From CAYJPA01 sp964371945 (GTDB taxonomy: Bacteria; Chloroflexota; Chloroflexia; Thermomicrobiales; UBA6265), in NCBI GenBank assembly GCA_964371945.1, contig CAYJPA010000014.1:1-64000 (forward strand): a stretch of 64,000 bases of DNA, written 5' to 3'. Both the position numbers and the translations under genes were made by a program. Below, in pieces: positions 54,354-64,000 of the stretch (position 1 is the stretch's first letter; each line of letters opens with the position of its first letter). The notes under the pieces were generated by a model that worked only from the letters and a program-made list of their open reading frames with translations, was not told where the DNA came from and made no database searches.

Positions 54354-54628
54354 GTGTCAAGGGTTACCGTTGAGGGCCTTACAATCGATGATGTGAACGA
54401 GGATAAGTTTTGGGCTCATGGCATTCTGGCCGAACAGTCTTGCGGCTTCTGGACTTTGTTCATACGATAAAGAAGAATCGGAGCCGCCGCCGGGCATCGC
54501 ATCTTCTCATCGGACGAGACCGGCAAGGAAGATGCATTGCAGTACCGATCGAAAGGACACCGATCGGAACGATCTGGCGTCCAGTGACCGCCTGGTACTG
54601 CAAGAGTCACGAAGAGTCTTGGCTATGA
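54354..54628 (+). pseudogene. Toxin-like gene (BrnT-like), frameshifted
   Basis: The GTG at 54354 (GGGGAG 9 nt upstream) starts VTVEGLTIDDVNEDKFWAHG, and another frame from about 54437 continues LRLLDFVHTIKKNRSRRRAS, GRDRQGRCIAVPIE and IWRPVTAWYCKSHEESWL, ending at a TGA at 54626-54628. One added G at 54437 rejoins them (EQVLRLLDF), giving about 91 residues, the expected length of this small toxin-like family. The ending 'WRPVTAW..K..EE..L' is what I recall from BrnT-like proteins paired with ribbon-helix-helix partners. The partner gene follows 16 bp later. It may be decayed or a sequencing error. Confidence 0.65.
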
Positions 54629-54644
54629 GCGAAGGAGGCATTAA

Positions 54645-54989
54645 GTGAGTGACGCAGAACTGAAAGAGCTACAAAGTCCCGAAACATGGGAGCACACGGC
54701 TGAAGACAGGCGTGAGCCGGTTAGGTCGCCTCGCGCCATTGTGTCGGTAGCTTTATCAAGAGACGACTTTGAATTCGTGTCCGCCGCCGCCCGGAGCATG
54801 GAAATGAGAACGTCTGAATTCATCCGCGTTGCAGCGGTCGAAAAGGCTCAAATCCACTCCAGGCGTGCGACCGTCATTTCAGCCTCTGGAAGCTTAGAGG
54901 TACGCACGCCTTACCCTGTAACCCACCTCCGTGGATCTAGAGTGCAGCTTGAGTCTGACCCCAAACTTGTGATGGTAGGCAAATTGTAA
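54645..54989 (+). CDS. Ribbon-helix-helix antitoxin-like protein
   Basis: This is 114 residues from GTG 54645 with GGAGG at ideal spacing. At about residues 30-67 a ribbon-helix-helix pattern is visible: AIVSVALSRDDFEFVSAAARSMEMRTSEFIRVAAVEKA (in parts: IVSVALSRDD, MEMRTSEFIRVAA). The N-terminus is acidic, and the C-terminal tail (about 45 residues) has alternating beta residues. Genes of this type usually sit next to the toxin, bind its operator and neutralise it. The toxin partner appears frameshifted while this gene is intact. Confidence 0.65.
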   Translation: MSDAELKELQSPETWEHTAEDRREPVRSPRAIVSVALSRDDFEFVSAAARSMEMRTSEFIRVAAVEKAQIHSRRATVISASGSLEVRTPYPVTHLRGSRVQLESDPKLVMVGKL

Positions 54990-55147
54990 GACATGTGGCG
55001 GCAGCCGGGGCGCAATTACTTGTCCGATGCCAGTCCTCGACTCGTTTGGAGTTTGTCTGGACTTTCTCTCGAACGCCAGCACCAGCCCCGGAGTGATAGT
55101 CGTCAGCATTCCCAATAACACCACGTTTGCTTTTGGCGTCTCTGGAA

Positions 55148-55405
55148 TTACCTTGACGCGTTCAAAGCACAAATCACTTCAAACACGTGATATCCGTCTT
55201 CAACCACGCTGACAGACTCATCAACTCAGTTCTTTCTAACCTCGATGTCGAACGCGCCCAGTGCAACGAAAACGGCGTTGATGATCCTGGCGGAATTCAT
55301 CGCCGGGTCGAATCTGAATTCGACAGAGATGTCTTCGTCGAGTGCGAAAGAGGTGGGAATGTGTGCTCGCGAAGAGTCCACGGATGACCCAAATGGGGTA
55401 CTCAC
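55148..55405 (-). pseudogene. Decayed minus-strand reading frame
   Basis: A minus-strand frame from GTG 55405 reads FALDEDISVEFRFDPAMNSA and ARIINAVFVALGAFDIEVRK, a plausible beta-alpha-beta protein, then hits TGA at 55226-55228. The same frame continues past it (VVEDGYHVFEVICALNASR) to a TAA at 55148-55150, and another frame then carries VKVIPETPKANVVLLGML. The succession suggests a gene broken by a stop and a frameshift. No family was recognised, and chance cannot be excluded. Confidence 0.3.
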
Positions 55406-55828
55406 CGTGCACCGGCATGTCGATATCGTTTGGTTTGGTCAATCACATCGTTCTCATATGCACAACGATGATCACGAATTCCGCGTCGCTCCTTGGCATC
55501 CATTATGATTAGCTACTGCCCATCGACTGGGCACACCAGTTCGTCCGGCGGTGATGACCATGCACGGCGTCGACCAGTCCTTCAACTTCAATTCTTCGCC
55601 GTATCGCAATCGGCGCGAAGGCATCAACGCCGGCCCAGGCGTGATTTTTCCGCCTGCGACCTATCCCCGCCACGACGCATGCGAGGCGTGGCGCTTCTCG
55701 TGGCTCGCAAGCGGCGTCGATCCTCCCTCGAAACTTTCCTAAAGCACATCGTCGGTTGTCGGACGAGTCGGGTCAATTGATTTCCCGCGTCTCGAGCTGG
55801 CTATTCAGTTTTGCGAGAAGGGTTCAAC
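55406..55828. other. Gene-poor interval before the aminotransferase
   Basis: About 420 bp with no convincing gene. Plus-strand frames at 55493-55780 and 55551-55742 overlap each other in different frames, lack ribosome sites and have Arg/Ser-rich translations. The promoter of the aminotransferase is presumably here. Confidence 0.45.
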
Positions 55829-57265
55829 ATGTTCACGATCAATTCAATCGATCAATTACTTGCACCAGGATATGACACGGACAAAGTCCGCCAGGCGATC
55901 CGCGACAATGTCTGGCTGCATTTCACCAACATGCAAGAAGTGCAAAGCGCGGAGAGCCGCCCGCTTGTGCTCGTGCGAGGGGAAGGATGCACGGTTTGGG
56001 ACAGCGAAGGTAACGAATACCTCGATCTCCTCGCGGGCATTTACTCCGTGAACGCCGGTTATGGCCGTAGACGGATCATGGAAGCCATGATGGCGCAGCT
56101 CGAGAGCCTCGCCTTTGTGAATCCATTTGGCTTCACAAGCGTGCCCACGGCGGTGCTCGCCGACCGGTTGGGCGAGCTTGCGCCTTTGGGAGGGAATGCG
56201 CGCATCTTCTTCACCTCGGGGGGCTCGGAGGCGGTCGAGAGCGCCCTTAAACTTGCGAAGCAGTATCAGATGCAGCGCGGCTTTCCGAATCGGTACAAGA
56301 CGATTTCACGCCGAACCGCCTGGCACGGCACAACAATTGGGGCACTCTCGGTCAACGGGCTCACCGCCGCCCGAAACTCGTTTGGTCCCCTGGTACCCGG
56401 AGCGCGCCACGTGCCAATGTCGCATCGTTATCGCTGCCCCTACTGCCAGAAGGATTCGGCATGCAATATGACCTGCTATGACGAGATCGAGCGCATGGTC
56501 GAGTTCGAGGGTCCAGAGACGGTTGCGGCGATCATCACCGAGCCGGTGCAGAATGCAGGCGGGTGTATCCCGCCTGGCTCAATGGACTACTTCAAAAAAA
56601 TCCGCTCGCTCTGTGACGAAACCGGCATTCTGATGATCATGGATGAGGTGATCTGCGGGTTCGGACGCTTAGGTGAGCTTTTTGCCTCGACCTATTACGA
56701 TGTCGTCCCAGACCTCATCACAACCGCGAAGGGGATCACCTCATCGTATGCGCCGCTCGGCGCGGTCATGGCTCGGAAATCGATCGCGGACGTCTTCAAC
56801 GACGGCCCTGGCTTCCTCCACGGGTTGACCTTTGGCGGACATCCAGTTTGCACCGCGGCGGCGATCGCCAACCTGGACATCTTTCTCGAGGAAGATCTGG
56901 CAGGCAAGGCAAAGGCGACGGGCGCCTATTTGCGACATCAATTAGAATCGCGGCTTGGCAATCACCCGAACGTTGGCGATATTCGCGGCGCCGGGCTCTT
57001 CCTTGGGATCGAAGTCGTCTCCGACAAGGCAACCAAGGAGTCCCCCCCGTACGACGCGGAGGTGCTGCAATGGATGACCGATCAAATGCGATCACAAGGT
57101 CTCATTCTGCGCAACGACGGACGCGGCGACCCGACCACGCAGCTTTGCCCGCCGCTTGTGATCACCACGGAAGAGTGCGACCGGGTCGTGGACGTACTTG
57201 AGCACACGTTCAACGGACTTGGCCGCAAGATCGGCTCAATCGGCACCGCACATACGGTGGCGTAG
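55829..57265 (+). CDS. Class III pyridoxal-phosphate aminotransferase (second copy)
   Basis: About 478 residues from ATG 55829, with AGAAGGG upstream; a TTG at 55811 adds six residues. The PLP lysine lies in ITTAKGITSSYAPLGAVM and MIMDEVICGFGRLGE provides the cofactor-ring Asp. An unusual insertion carries a Cys-rich loop, HRYRCPYCQKDSACNMTCYD, as in some omega-amino acid:pyruvate aminotransferases of this class. It is more distant from the 16-kb copy than the fold requires. It stands alone and is closed by a strong terminator. Confidence 0.9.
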   Translation: MFTINSIDQLLAPGYDTDKVRQAIRDNVWLHFTNMQEVQSAESRPLVLVRGEGCTVWDSEGNEYLDLLAGIYSVNAGYGRRRIMEAMMAQLESLAFVNPFGFTSVPTAVLADRLGELAPLGGNARIFFTSGGSEAVESALKLAKQYQMQRGFPNRYKTISRRTAWHGTTIGALSVNGLTAARNSFGPLVPGARHVPMSHRYRCPYCQKDSACNMTCYDEIERMVEFEGPETVAAIITEPVQNAGGCIPPGSMDYFKKIRSLCDETGILMIMDEVICGFGRLGELFASTYYDVVPDLITTAKGITSSYAPLGAVMARKSIADVFNDGPGFLHGLTFGGHPVCTAAAIANLDIFLEEDLAGKAKATGAYLRHQLESRLGNHPNVGDIRGAGLFLGIEVVSDKATKESPPYDAEVLQWMTDQMRSQGLILRNDGRGDPTTQLCPPLVITTEECDRVVDVLEHTFNGLGRKIGSIGTAHTVA

Positions 57266-57275
57266 TGAAACCTGG

Positions 57276-57318
57276 ACGCAACAAGGGCCCGGCGGATTTT
57301 GCCGGGCCCTTGTTGCGT
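57276..57318. terminator. Bidirectional stem-loop between convergent genes
   Basis: An 18-bp perfect inverted repeat (ACGCAACAAGGGCCCGGC at 57276-57293 with 57301-57318, loop GGATTTT) lies between the ends of the aminotransferase and ftsH. A U-run is weak on either side, but the stem is long and central. Confidence 0.75.
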
Positions 57319-57332
57319 TAGTTTCGATTGAC

Positions 57333-59363
<2,031 letters not shown>

Positions 59364-59554
59364 TTATGCGTTCCATTTCCTGTCGGCACCACTGTTGGAG
59401 GATCCGGCGGTTGTTTCGCGGGGATTTCGCTCCCGGTCGGTGTTCATGCAATACACGCAACAATGCGCCACATGGCGCTGTTTTCATCATGAATGCTAGG
59501 TGGTTCCCGATCAGATGTCTATGTACGTCGCACCAGATGCTACGTTCATGCTAC

Positions 59555-60433
59555 TTAAACGGAGAACCGGTCGCGCTCGCCACTGATCCGCCAGGAGTTG
59601 GTGTAGACGGCTCGACGTCCATCTAGCACGCGTCCGACCAGTGTTGCCCCAGCCGCGTGCGCGATCCGGACGGCCTCCGCGGTTGGCAGAGACCGGGTCG
59701 CGATAATAGGGAATCGAGCTCGCCACGCCTTCAACATGATATCCGCGCTGACCCGGCCCGACAGACAGAGAATTCTGCGCTCGATCGCTGGTTCCTTTAG
59801 AATCGCCTGACCGACGACTTTGTCAACCGCGCAATGGCGAGACAGGTCTCGCATCGCGACTACATTGCCGGATCGATCGATCGATGCGGCATGATGGTGT
59901 CCACCTGCACTGCAGTCCCTTCGGAAGATTTCAAACGAGTAATTCACAACCTTGAGGAAAGTTGCGGTCGAAACAACCCAGCCATTGTCTTGATCTTGTC
60001 CCGGCAGTGCCTCTAGTCCGAGGTCATCCAGTGCCTCACCGCAAAATGCGCTAGCATCGAAACCTACCCCCATCAGTGCCTGCCAGGTCGTTCCCCCGGG
60101 CCCAGGCGCGTCAATCATGACCGAAACCCTGTTCGCGCGCACGGTGACTGAGCGAATCTCGCCAGCATCCCGCACGAATCCGTGGCTGTAGACCCATCCT
60201 GCGCCTAGTTCGCGAAGATCGCTCGGAGTACAGAGCAATGTGGCCGCCGGCCGGCCGTTGATCTCGATCGTGACTGAGTATTCTTTTGGCAGGTCATCGA
60301 TCGCGGGCTCCGCGTCGAACATCGGCGTGTCAGCCTGGTCGCTTCGAAGGGAAGGAAGTGTCGCCGGCTGGGAGACATCACGCGGCGTCAAGGAGCTCAC
60401 CCATGAACGACGCGCAACGTCGTATCGGCGCAT
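59555..60433 (-). CDS. fdhD: FdhD-like sulfurtransferase, divergent
   Basis: About 292 residues from ATG 60433 with AGGTGAC upstream. FdhD carries sulfur to the molybdenum cofactor of formate dehydrogenase. Family features are visible: EYSVTIEINGRPAATLLCTP and ELGAGWVYSHGFV at the N-terminus, AGGHHHAAS (substrate groove), HCAVDKVVGQAI (normally H-N-A-V-D-K) and SGRVSADIMLKAWRARFPI with ATRSLPTAEAV. The catalytic CxxC loop, however, reads SAFCGEA (Cys131, then Ala134), so the second cysteine is missing. No formate dehydrogenase gene is in the window. Confidence 0.85.
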   Translation of the reverse strand: MRRYDVARRSWVSSLTPRDVSQPATLPSLRSDQADTPMFDAEPAIDDLPKEYSVTIEINGRPAATLLCTPSDLRELGAGWVYSHGFVRDAGEIRSVTVRANRVSVMIDAPGPGGTTWQALMGVGFDASAFCGEALDDLGLEALPGQDQDNGWVVSTATFLKVVNYSFEIFRRDCSAGGHHHAASIDRSGNVVAMRDLSRHCAVDKVVGQAILKEPAIERRILCLSGRVSADIMLKAWRARFPIIATRSLPTAEAVRIAHAAGATLVGRVLDGRRAVYTNSWRISGERDRFSV

Positions 60434-60554
60434 CGAGTCACCTCGTTGCACAACTATTGCTCCTCAGCGGGGTTGTTTGATCGGGGTTAATTGGTAACCA
60501 GCACCAGCGGTGCCTCACTGTCAATATAGGACCAGATGACGGAGATGTCGAGTC

Positions 60555-60905
60555 CTAGGACCCCTCTTTTTTTGTCCACCATGCTGGAACCGCAAAGGGA
60601 TCGGGTTCGCCGTGTGCATAGCCGGACCACTCAACGAGCGGTGAGCGCCGAAGAATGCCTGGAATCACTTGACCGTGGATGACCATCTTGGAATATGTCT
60701 CGTTCTCCCCCCACCGGGCGAGCGCCTCGTCGTAGGCGGCTTTGGCTTCTGGATCGGTCTGCAGTACCTCGATGAACTGCACGGTCGTGAACTGATCGGC
60801 GTCGATTCGTTCCAGAATGTCGACCGCGGCGGGCGTGAGGAGCTCGATCAGCTCGTCAACGAGGTCCGGCTTGATGATGTCGCCATGACCTCGATTGGTA
60901 GCCAT
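60555..60905 (-). CDS. Conserved-looking protein of unknown function
   Basis: This 116-residue protein has AAGGTGAG before its ATG. It is helical at the N-terminus (IIKPDLVDELIELLTPAAVD, ILERIDADQFTTVQFIEVLQ) and ends in an aromatic/Pro-rich tail (GEPDPFAVPAWWTKKEGS). No signal peptide, membrane segment or metal motif is visible. It lies 121 bp upstream of fdhD on the same strand, so the two might be linked. Not recognised. Confidence 0.6.
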   Translation of the reverse strand: MATNRGHGDIIKPDLVDELIELLTPAAVDILERIDADQFTTVQFIEVLQTDPEAKAAYDEALARWGENETYSKMVIHGQVIPGILRRSPLVEWSGYAHGEPDPFAVPAWWTKKEGS

Positions 60906-61037
60906 AACTCACCTTTCAGAGCTTGAACCGAGTAAACATCTAGGATGACGCCACCGAACGGGCCTCAAGGTGAATGATAGGATGTAGCGAACCCACTGCC
61001 ATGCGGGTTCAAAGTTGCCCGCTCAGGAGAATTCCAA

Positions 61038-62270
61038 ATGATCGACTCAATCGCGTCAACTGACTCCCTTCCCTCCTCTGCCGATGCCGTCGTGATCGGC
61101 GGCGGTGTCAACGGTCTTTCGACCGCATTTCAGCTCACCAAGCGTGGCGTCAAGAATGTCGTGGTGCTGGAGAAGGGTCATTTGGGATCAGGCGCGTCCG
61201 GCAAGTCGGGAGCGCTCGTGCGTGCGCACTACTCCAATGTCCCCGAAGCACAATTGACGCATGAAAGTCTCAAGATCTTCAAGAACTGGGGCGACCTCGT
61301 GGGTTACGGCGATCCAGGATACATCGAGACCGGATTCGTCCGGGTCGTCGCTCCCGAAGATGAAGCGGCGCTCTGGGCAAATGTGGCCGCGATGCGAGAG
61401 GAGCTCGGCATCGACACGTGGGTCGTCACGCCAAAGGAGCTCGCCGAGATCGAGCCACTGATGCGGACCGACGATCTCACCGTCGCCGCCTTCGAGCCTG
61501 CAGCCGGCTACTGCGATCCCAACTCGACGATCTACGGATTCGCGCGGGGCGCGCAGGCGAATGGCGCCAAAATCGGAACATTCTCCACCGCGACACGGGT
61601 CATCGTAGAGAACGGACGCGTGACGGGTGTGGCAACCGATAAGGGCACGATCGCGACCGAAAACGTGTTGATTGCCGCGGGAGCAACCGCCGACAGGCTG
61701 TTGACACCGCTCGGGATCGATCTCGGGTTGATCCCATGGCGTTCGCAAGTTGTCGTCTTTCGGTGGCCGCCGGAGATCGACCACGCTCGAAAACACCGTG
61801 TCGTGATCGACTCGACCCAGCACTCATGGTTCCGGGTCGAAGGCAATGCCGGCACGTTGATCGGCGCCGAGTATGGCGACCGGAAGGCGGATCCAGACAA
61901 TTTCAACGAATCGGTCGATCAGGGTTATGTCGATCATGCACGCAGCGCCCTGGCCAATCGGTTTCCGGCGTTCCAGCATTCGACGATGCGGGGCGCGTTT
62001 TCGGGTGTTTACATGCAGAGTCCGGATTCCCATCCGATCATCGATCAAATCTCCGATATTCCCGGCCTGTACGTGATGGCGGGAGATGCCGGCACATCGT
62101 TCAAAACGTCCCCCGCGATCGGGGTCTGTCTCGCCGAATGGATTACCGACGGCATTCCGAGCCTGGTTGATCTCACTCCGTTTCGCGCGTCCCGGTTCGC
62201 GGAAGGCAAGCCGTGGGTTGACGAATTCTCGTACGACGCTCGGGGCGCGGAGCGAACGATTGCCAGGTAA
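61038..62270 (+). CDS. FAD-dependent oxidoreductase (sarcosine oxidase-like)
   Basis: This encodes 410 residues with CAGGAGAATT upstream. The FAD motif is ADAVVIGGGVNGLSTAFQLTK (in part), with GSGASGKSGALVRAHYSNV, the loop that carries a His near the flavin in sarcosine oxidase beta-type enzymes. The C-terminal MAGDAGTSFKTSPAIG closes the FAD site. It is likely a soluble amine or N-methylamino acid oxidase or dehydrogenase. It resembles the 35-kb enzyme in fold, but not in detail. Its own transcription unit; RsgA follows convergently, 8 bp away. Confidence 0.88.
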   Translation: MIDSIASTDSLPSSADAVVIGGGVNGLSTAFQLTKRGVKNVVVLEKGHLGSGASGKSGALVRAHYSNVPEAQLTHESLKIFKNWGDLVGYGDPGYIETGFVRVVAPEDEAALWANVAAMREELGIDTWVVTPKELAEIEPLMRTDDLTVAAFEPAAGYCDPNSTIYGFARGAQANGAKIGTFSTATRVIVENGRVTGVATDKGTIATENVLIAAGATADRLLTPLGIDLGLIPWRSQVVVFRWPPEIDHARKHRVVIDSTQHSWFRVEGNAGTLIGAEYGDRKADPDNFNESVDQGYVDHARSALANRFPAFQHSTMRGAFSGVYMQSPDSHPIIDQISDIPGLYVMAGDAGTSFKTSPAIGVCLAEWITDGIPSLVDLTPFRASRFAEGKPWVDEFSYDARGAERTIAR

Positions 62271-62278
62271 CGGAGATA

Positions 62279-63325
62279 TCAGTCCTCGCTGACATCTCCG
62301 CGACGGAGCGAGACGTAGCTTTCATATCGAGCGACTGAGATAGCGCCCTCTTCCAGCGCTTCTCGGATCGCGCAGCCCGGTTCGTGCAAATGCGTGCAAT
62401 TCGGGTAGAAGCACGAACCGAAATACGGGCGGAGCTCGGGGAAGTACGAGTCCATCTCTTCGTTCAAGACTCCCTGGATCGACAGGGCGCGAATTCCGGG
62501 CGTGTCCGCGACGTAGGTGTCGCCCGGCAATCGGAAGATTTCGGCGGCGGTCGTGGTATGGCGACCTTTGCCGGTCGATCTGGAAATCTCGCCAATGAGG
62601 CGTGTGCGATCGGGATCGAGCCTGTTCAGTAGGCTCGATTTTCCGGCGCCGGACGGACCGGCGACGACCGTGATCTTCCCGTGCAGCCGCGCGGCTAGCT
62701 CCTCAATGCCCGTGCTCTCGCGAACCGAAAAATAAAGCACTGGATAGATCGGCTCGTAGTCGGCGAACAGACGGTGAGCAAATGACAGCGCCTCCCCTGG
62801 TTCTCCTTCATCCAGATCGACTTTGTTGATCCCGATGATGACCGGCAATCCACGTGACTCCGCCAGCACCAGAAATCGGTCAAGCATGCGCCGGTGAGGC
62901 TCCGGGTTGCGAACGGAGAAGAAGAGCAGCGCTTGATCGGGGTTCGCCAGAATGACCTGTTCGGTATCTTCCGTGCGGCGGGCGAGACGAGCGAGAACCG
63001 AAGAGCGAGGCTCAACTGTCTCGATTTGGCCCTCGCCTTCGCCGACATCCGTCACCCAGACTCGATCGCCAACGGCGACAAGATCCGTTCTCAGTCGCTC
63101 ACGCCGGAGCGAGCCCCGAACCGTGCTCAGGAGAGCTCTCGGCTCATCGCGTAACTGAACGCTGAAGAATTTGCCAAACGCACGAACAACGATGCCGGGA
63201 AGTGCCGTGGGGGAGGCGTCCGGGGGATAGCTCCAGGGAATCACCTGGACTCCACGCGCCTGTCCCTTTGAATCAAGTTCGATACCGGATTTCGCTCGCC
63301 GCTCGAGCACCGACCGTCTAGTCAC
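62279..63325 (-). CDS. rsgA: Ribosome small subunit GTPase RsgA
   Basis: About 348 residues from GTG 63325. It is a circularly permuted GTPase with an N-terminal OB fold, then G4 IGINKVDLDE, G1 VAGPSGAGKSSLLNRL (about residue 222), G2-like GKGRHTTTAAE and G3 VADTPGIRAL. The C-terminal zinc knuckle CFYPNCTHLHEPGCAI is intact. It checks 30S maturation and removes RbfA. The long N-terminus (about 45 residues before the OB fold) may indicate a later start. Confidence 0.95.
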   Translation of the reverse strand: MTRRSVLERRAKSGIELDSKGQARGVQVIPWSYPPDASPTALPGIVVRAFGKFFSVQLRDEPRALLSTVRGSLRRERLRTDLVAVGDRVWVTDVGEGEGQIETVEPRSSVLARLARRTEDTEQVILANPDQALLFFSVRNPEPHRRMLDRFLVLAESRGLPVIIGINKVDLDEGEPGEALSFAHRLFADYEPIYPVLYFSVRESTGIEELAARLHGKITVVAGPSGAGKSSLLNRLDPDRTRLIGEISRSTGKGRHTTTAAEIFRLPGDTYVADTPGIRALSIQGVLNEEMDSYFPELRPYFGSCFYPNCTHLHEPGCAIREALEEGAISVARYESYVSLRRGDVSED

Positions 63326-63577
63326 GAATTCGCTCTAAAACCATCATCCTCGTTCCCCTAACGTTGCCAATTCTTACCCTGGAGTCTACACAGACTGTGC
63401 TCACGGGGCGACCCCGCTATTCCGCGCGAACAACGAGCGCTATTTGGGATTCGGAATAGTCACTTCCTTTTTGTAACTGCTACTATTATCCAAACCCCGG
63501 AAGCGATGTTTTGTGTGCATCGTGTGAGGTCGATTGCGGTCCCTGCTGGGCCAGTGAAACGGTTGAGGAGCTGCAAC

Positions 63578-64000
63578 ATGGACACCGCGTTGTTAATCGC
63601 TCGCTTGATCCTCGCCGCGGTGTTTGCCGTGGCAGGTGTTGCGAAACTTCTCGACCGCGAAGGTTCCCGAGAGGGACTCAAAGGCTTTGGCGTTCCCGCG
63701 AATATCGCGGGGCCCGGCGCGGTGGCGCTTCCGATCGTCGAGATCGCGGTTGCCGTTCTTCTGCTCCCGGTCGATACCGCCTGGTACGGAGCACTGGGTG
63801 CGCTTGTGCTGTTGCTCGCTTTCGTTGGCGGCATTGGCTACAACATGTCGGTGGGCCGCACACCCGATTGCCATTGTTTTGGCTCTCTCCATTCCGAACC
63901 GGCCGGCTGGTCAACACTGATTCGTAATGGCGTTCTCGCCGCGATCGCCGTCTTTGTGGTCGCCGGCGGACCGAACGACCCAGGTCACAGCTTGATCGGT
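63578..64000 (+). CDS. MauE/DoxX-like redox-associated membrane protein (3' truncated)
   Basis: The frame is open from ATG 63578 (GAGGAG upstream) to the window end, 141 residues so far. The N-terminus is a membrane helix (LLIARLILAAVFAVAGVAKL) of the MauE/DoxX type, followed by further helices. The motif GRTPDCHCFGSLH contains the Cys-x-Cys redox pair typical of MauE proteins, which help make disulfides or tryptophan tryptophylquinone in partners. The remainder, including any thioredoxin-like downstream gene, is outside the window. Confidence 0.8.
   Translation, partial: MDTALLIARLILAAVFAVAGVAKLLDREGSREGLKGFGVPANIAGPGAVALPIVEIAVAVLLLPVDTAWYGALGALVLLLAFVGGIGYNMSVGRTPDCHCFGSLHSEPAGWSTLIRNGVLAAIAVFVVAGGPNDPGHSLIG

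Noticed and set aside
55027..55212. 61-residue plus-strand frame
   Set aside because: It lies opposite the decayed minus-strand frame, has no ribosome site, and its composition is not protein-like; the minus-strand reading is more plausible.
55493..55780. 95-residue plus-strand frame before the aminotransferase
   Set aside because: Arg/Ser-rich, no ribosome site, and competes with another frame at 55551-55742.

Overview
The window looks like a chromosomal segment of a free-living, high-GC bacterium of the Chloroflexota, most likely the Thermomicrobia/Thermomicrobiales side. This is inferred from several traits: repeated Ala-Ser-Pro linkers in secreted or membrane proteins, an Agl23-type glycosyltransferase next to a second large glycosyltransferase-like protein, many ABC importers for amines, peptides and sugars, two M81 (MlrC-like) peptidases, frequent GTG/TTG starts, and Tat-exported binding proteins. 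No rRNA, CRISPR array, phage, transposase or replication origin was seen. One tRNA gene (Glu, CUC anticodon) is present.

Layout. 0-1.2 kb: the end of a membrane gene and a convergent zinc-ribbon membrane protein. 1.9-5.8 kb: a sugar-type ABC importer (Tat binding protein plus two permeases, no ATPase). 6.0-6.5 kb: a small unknown gene and tRNA-Glu with its terminator. 6.7-9.6 kb: a translationally coupled trio of BKACE enzyme, M81 peptidase and glycolipid-binding-domain protein. 9.6-21.8 kb: thirteen minus-strand genes in one run, made of a Liv-type importer, class III aminotransferase, M20 peptidase, glutamine synthetase homologue and amidohydrolase, then folB-folE-folP-folK joined by 4-bp overlaps. 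22.0-25.2 kb: a secreted protein and a thiamine-diphosphate E1/transketolase-like enzyme. 25.4-27.7 kb: a frameshifted DUF6338 gene, a long symmetric terminator, an undescribed 43-residue membrane peptide and an Amt ammonium transporter. 28.0-34.9 kb: an ECF sigma factor with a likely anti-sigma partner, then two large glycosyltransferase-type membrane proteins, the second carrying an NHL propeller. 35.0-39.8 kb: a flavin oxidoreductase, a polyamine-type binding lipoprotein, a second M81 peptidase and a small acidic protein. 40-46.4 kb: an ABC-F protein behind a leader hairpin, a methyltransferase, and a peptide importer (DppA/B/C-like, no ATPases). 46.5-50.9 kb: a sugar-acid type trio (FAH family, Gfo/Idh, MDR dehydrogenase) and a LysE exporter with its Lrp-type regulator. 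51.0-53.6 kb: polyphosphate kinase and a three-helix-bundle protein. 53.8-55.8 kb: a less GC-rich accessory patch with a DUF6941 gene, an operator-like palindrome, a frameshifted toxin-like gene, an intact ribbon-helix-helix partner and a decayed reading frame. 55.8-64 kb: a second class III aminotransferase, FtsH, a divergent FdhD, a flavin oxidoreductase, RsgA and the start of a MauE/DoxX-like protein.

How it fits together. Much of the window is uptake and breakdown of nitrogen compounds: a branched-chain-type importer, a polyamine-type binding protein, a peptide importer, two class III aminotransferases, two amine-oxidase-like flavoproteins, a GS-like ligase with amidohydrolase and M20 peptidase, and Amt. 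The most unusual signals are the gamma-glutamylation-type cluster at 12-22 kb, the small peptide beside amt, the decayed toxin-antitoxin patch, the NHL-fused glycosyltransferase, the FdhD lacking its usual second cysteine, and strong stem-loops directly after the binding-protein gene in three unrelated ABC operons.
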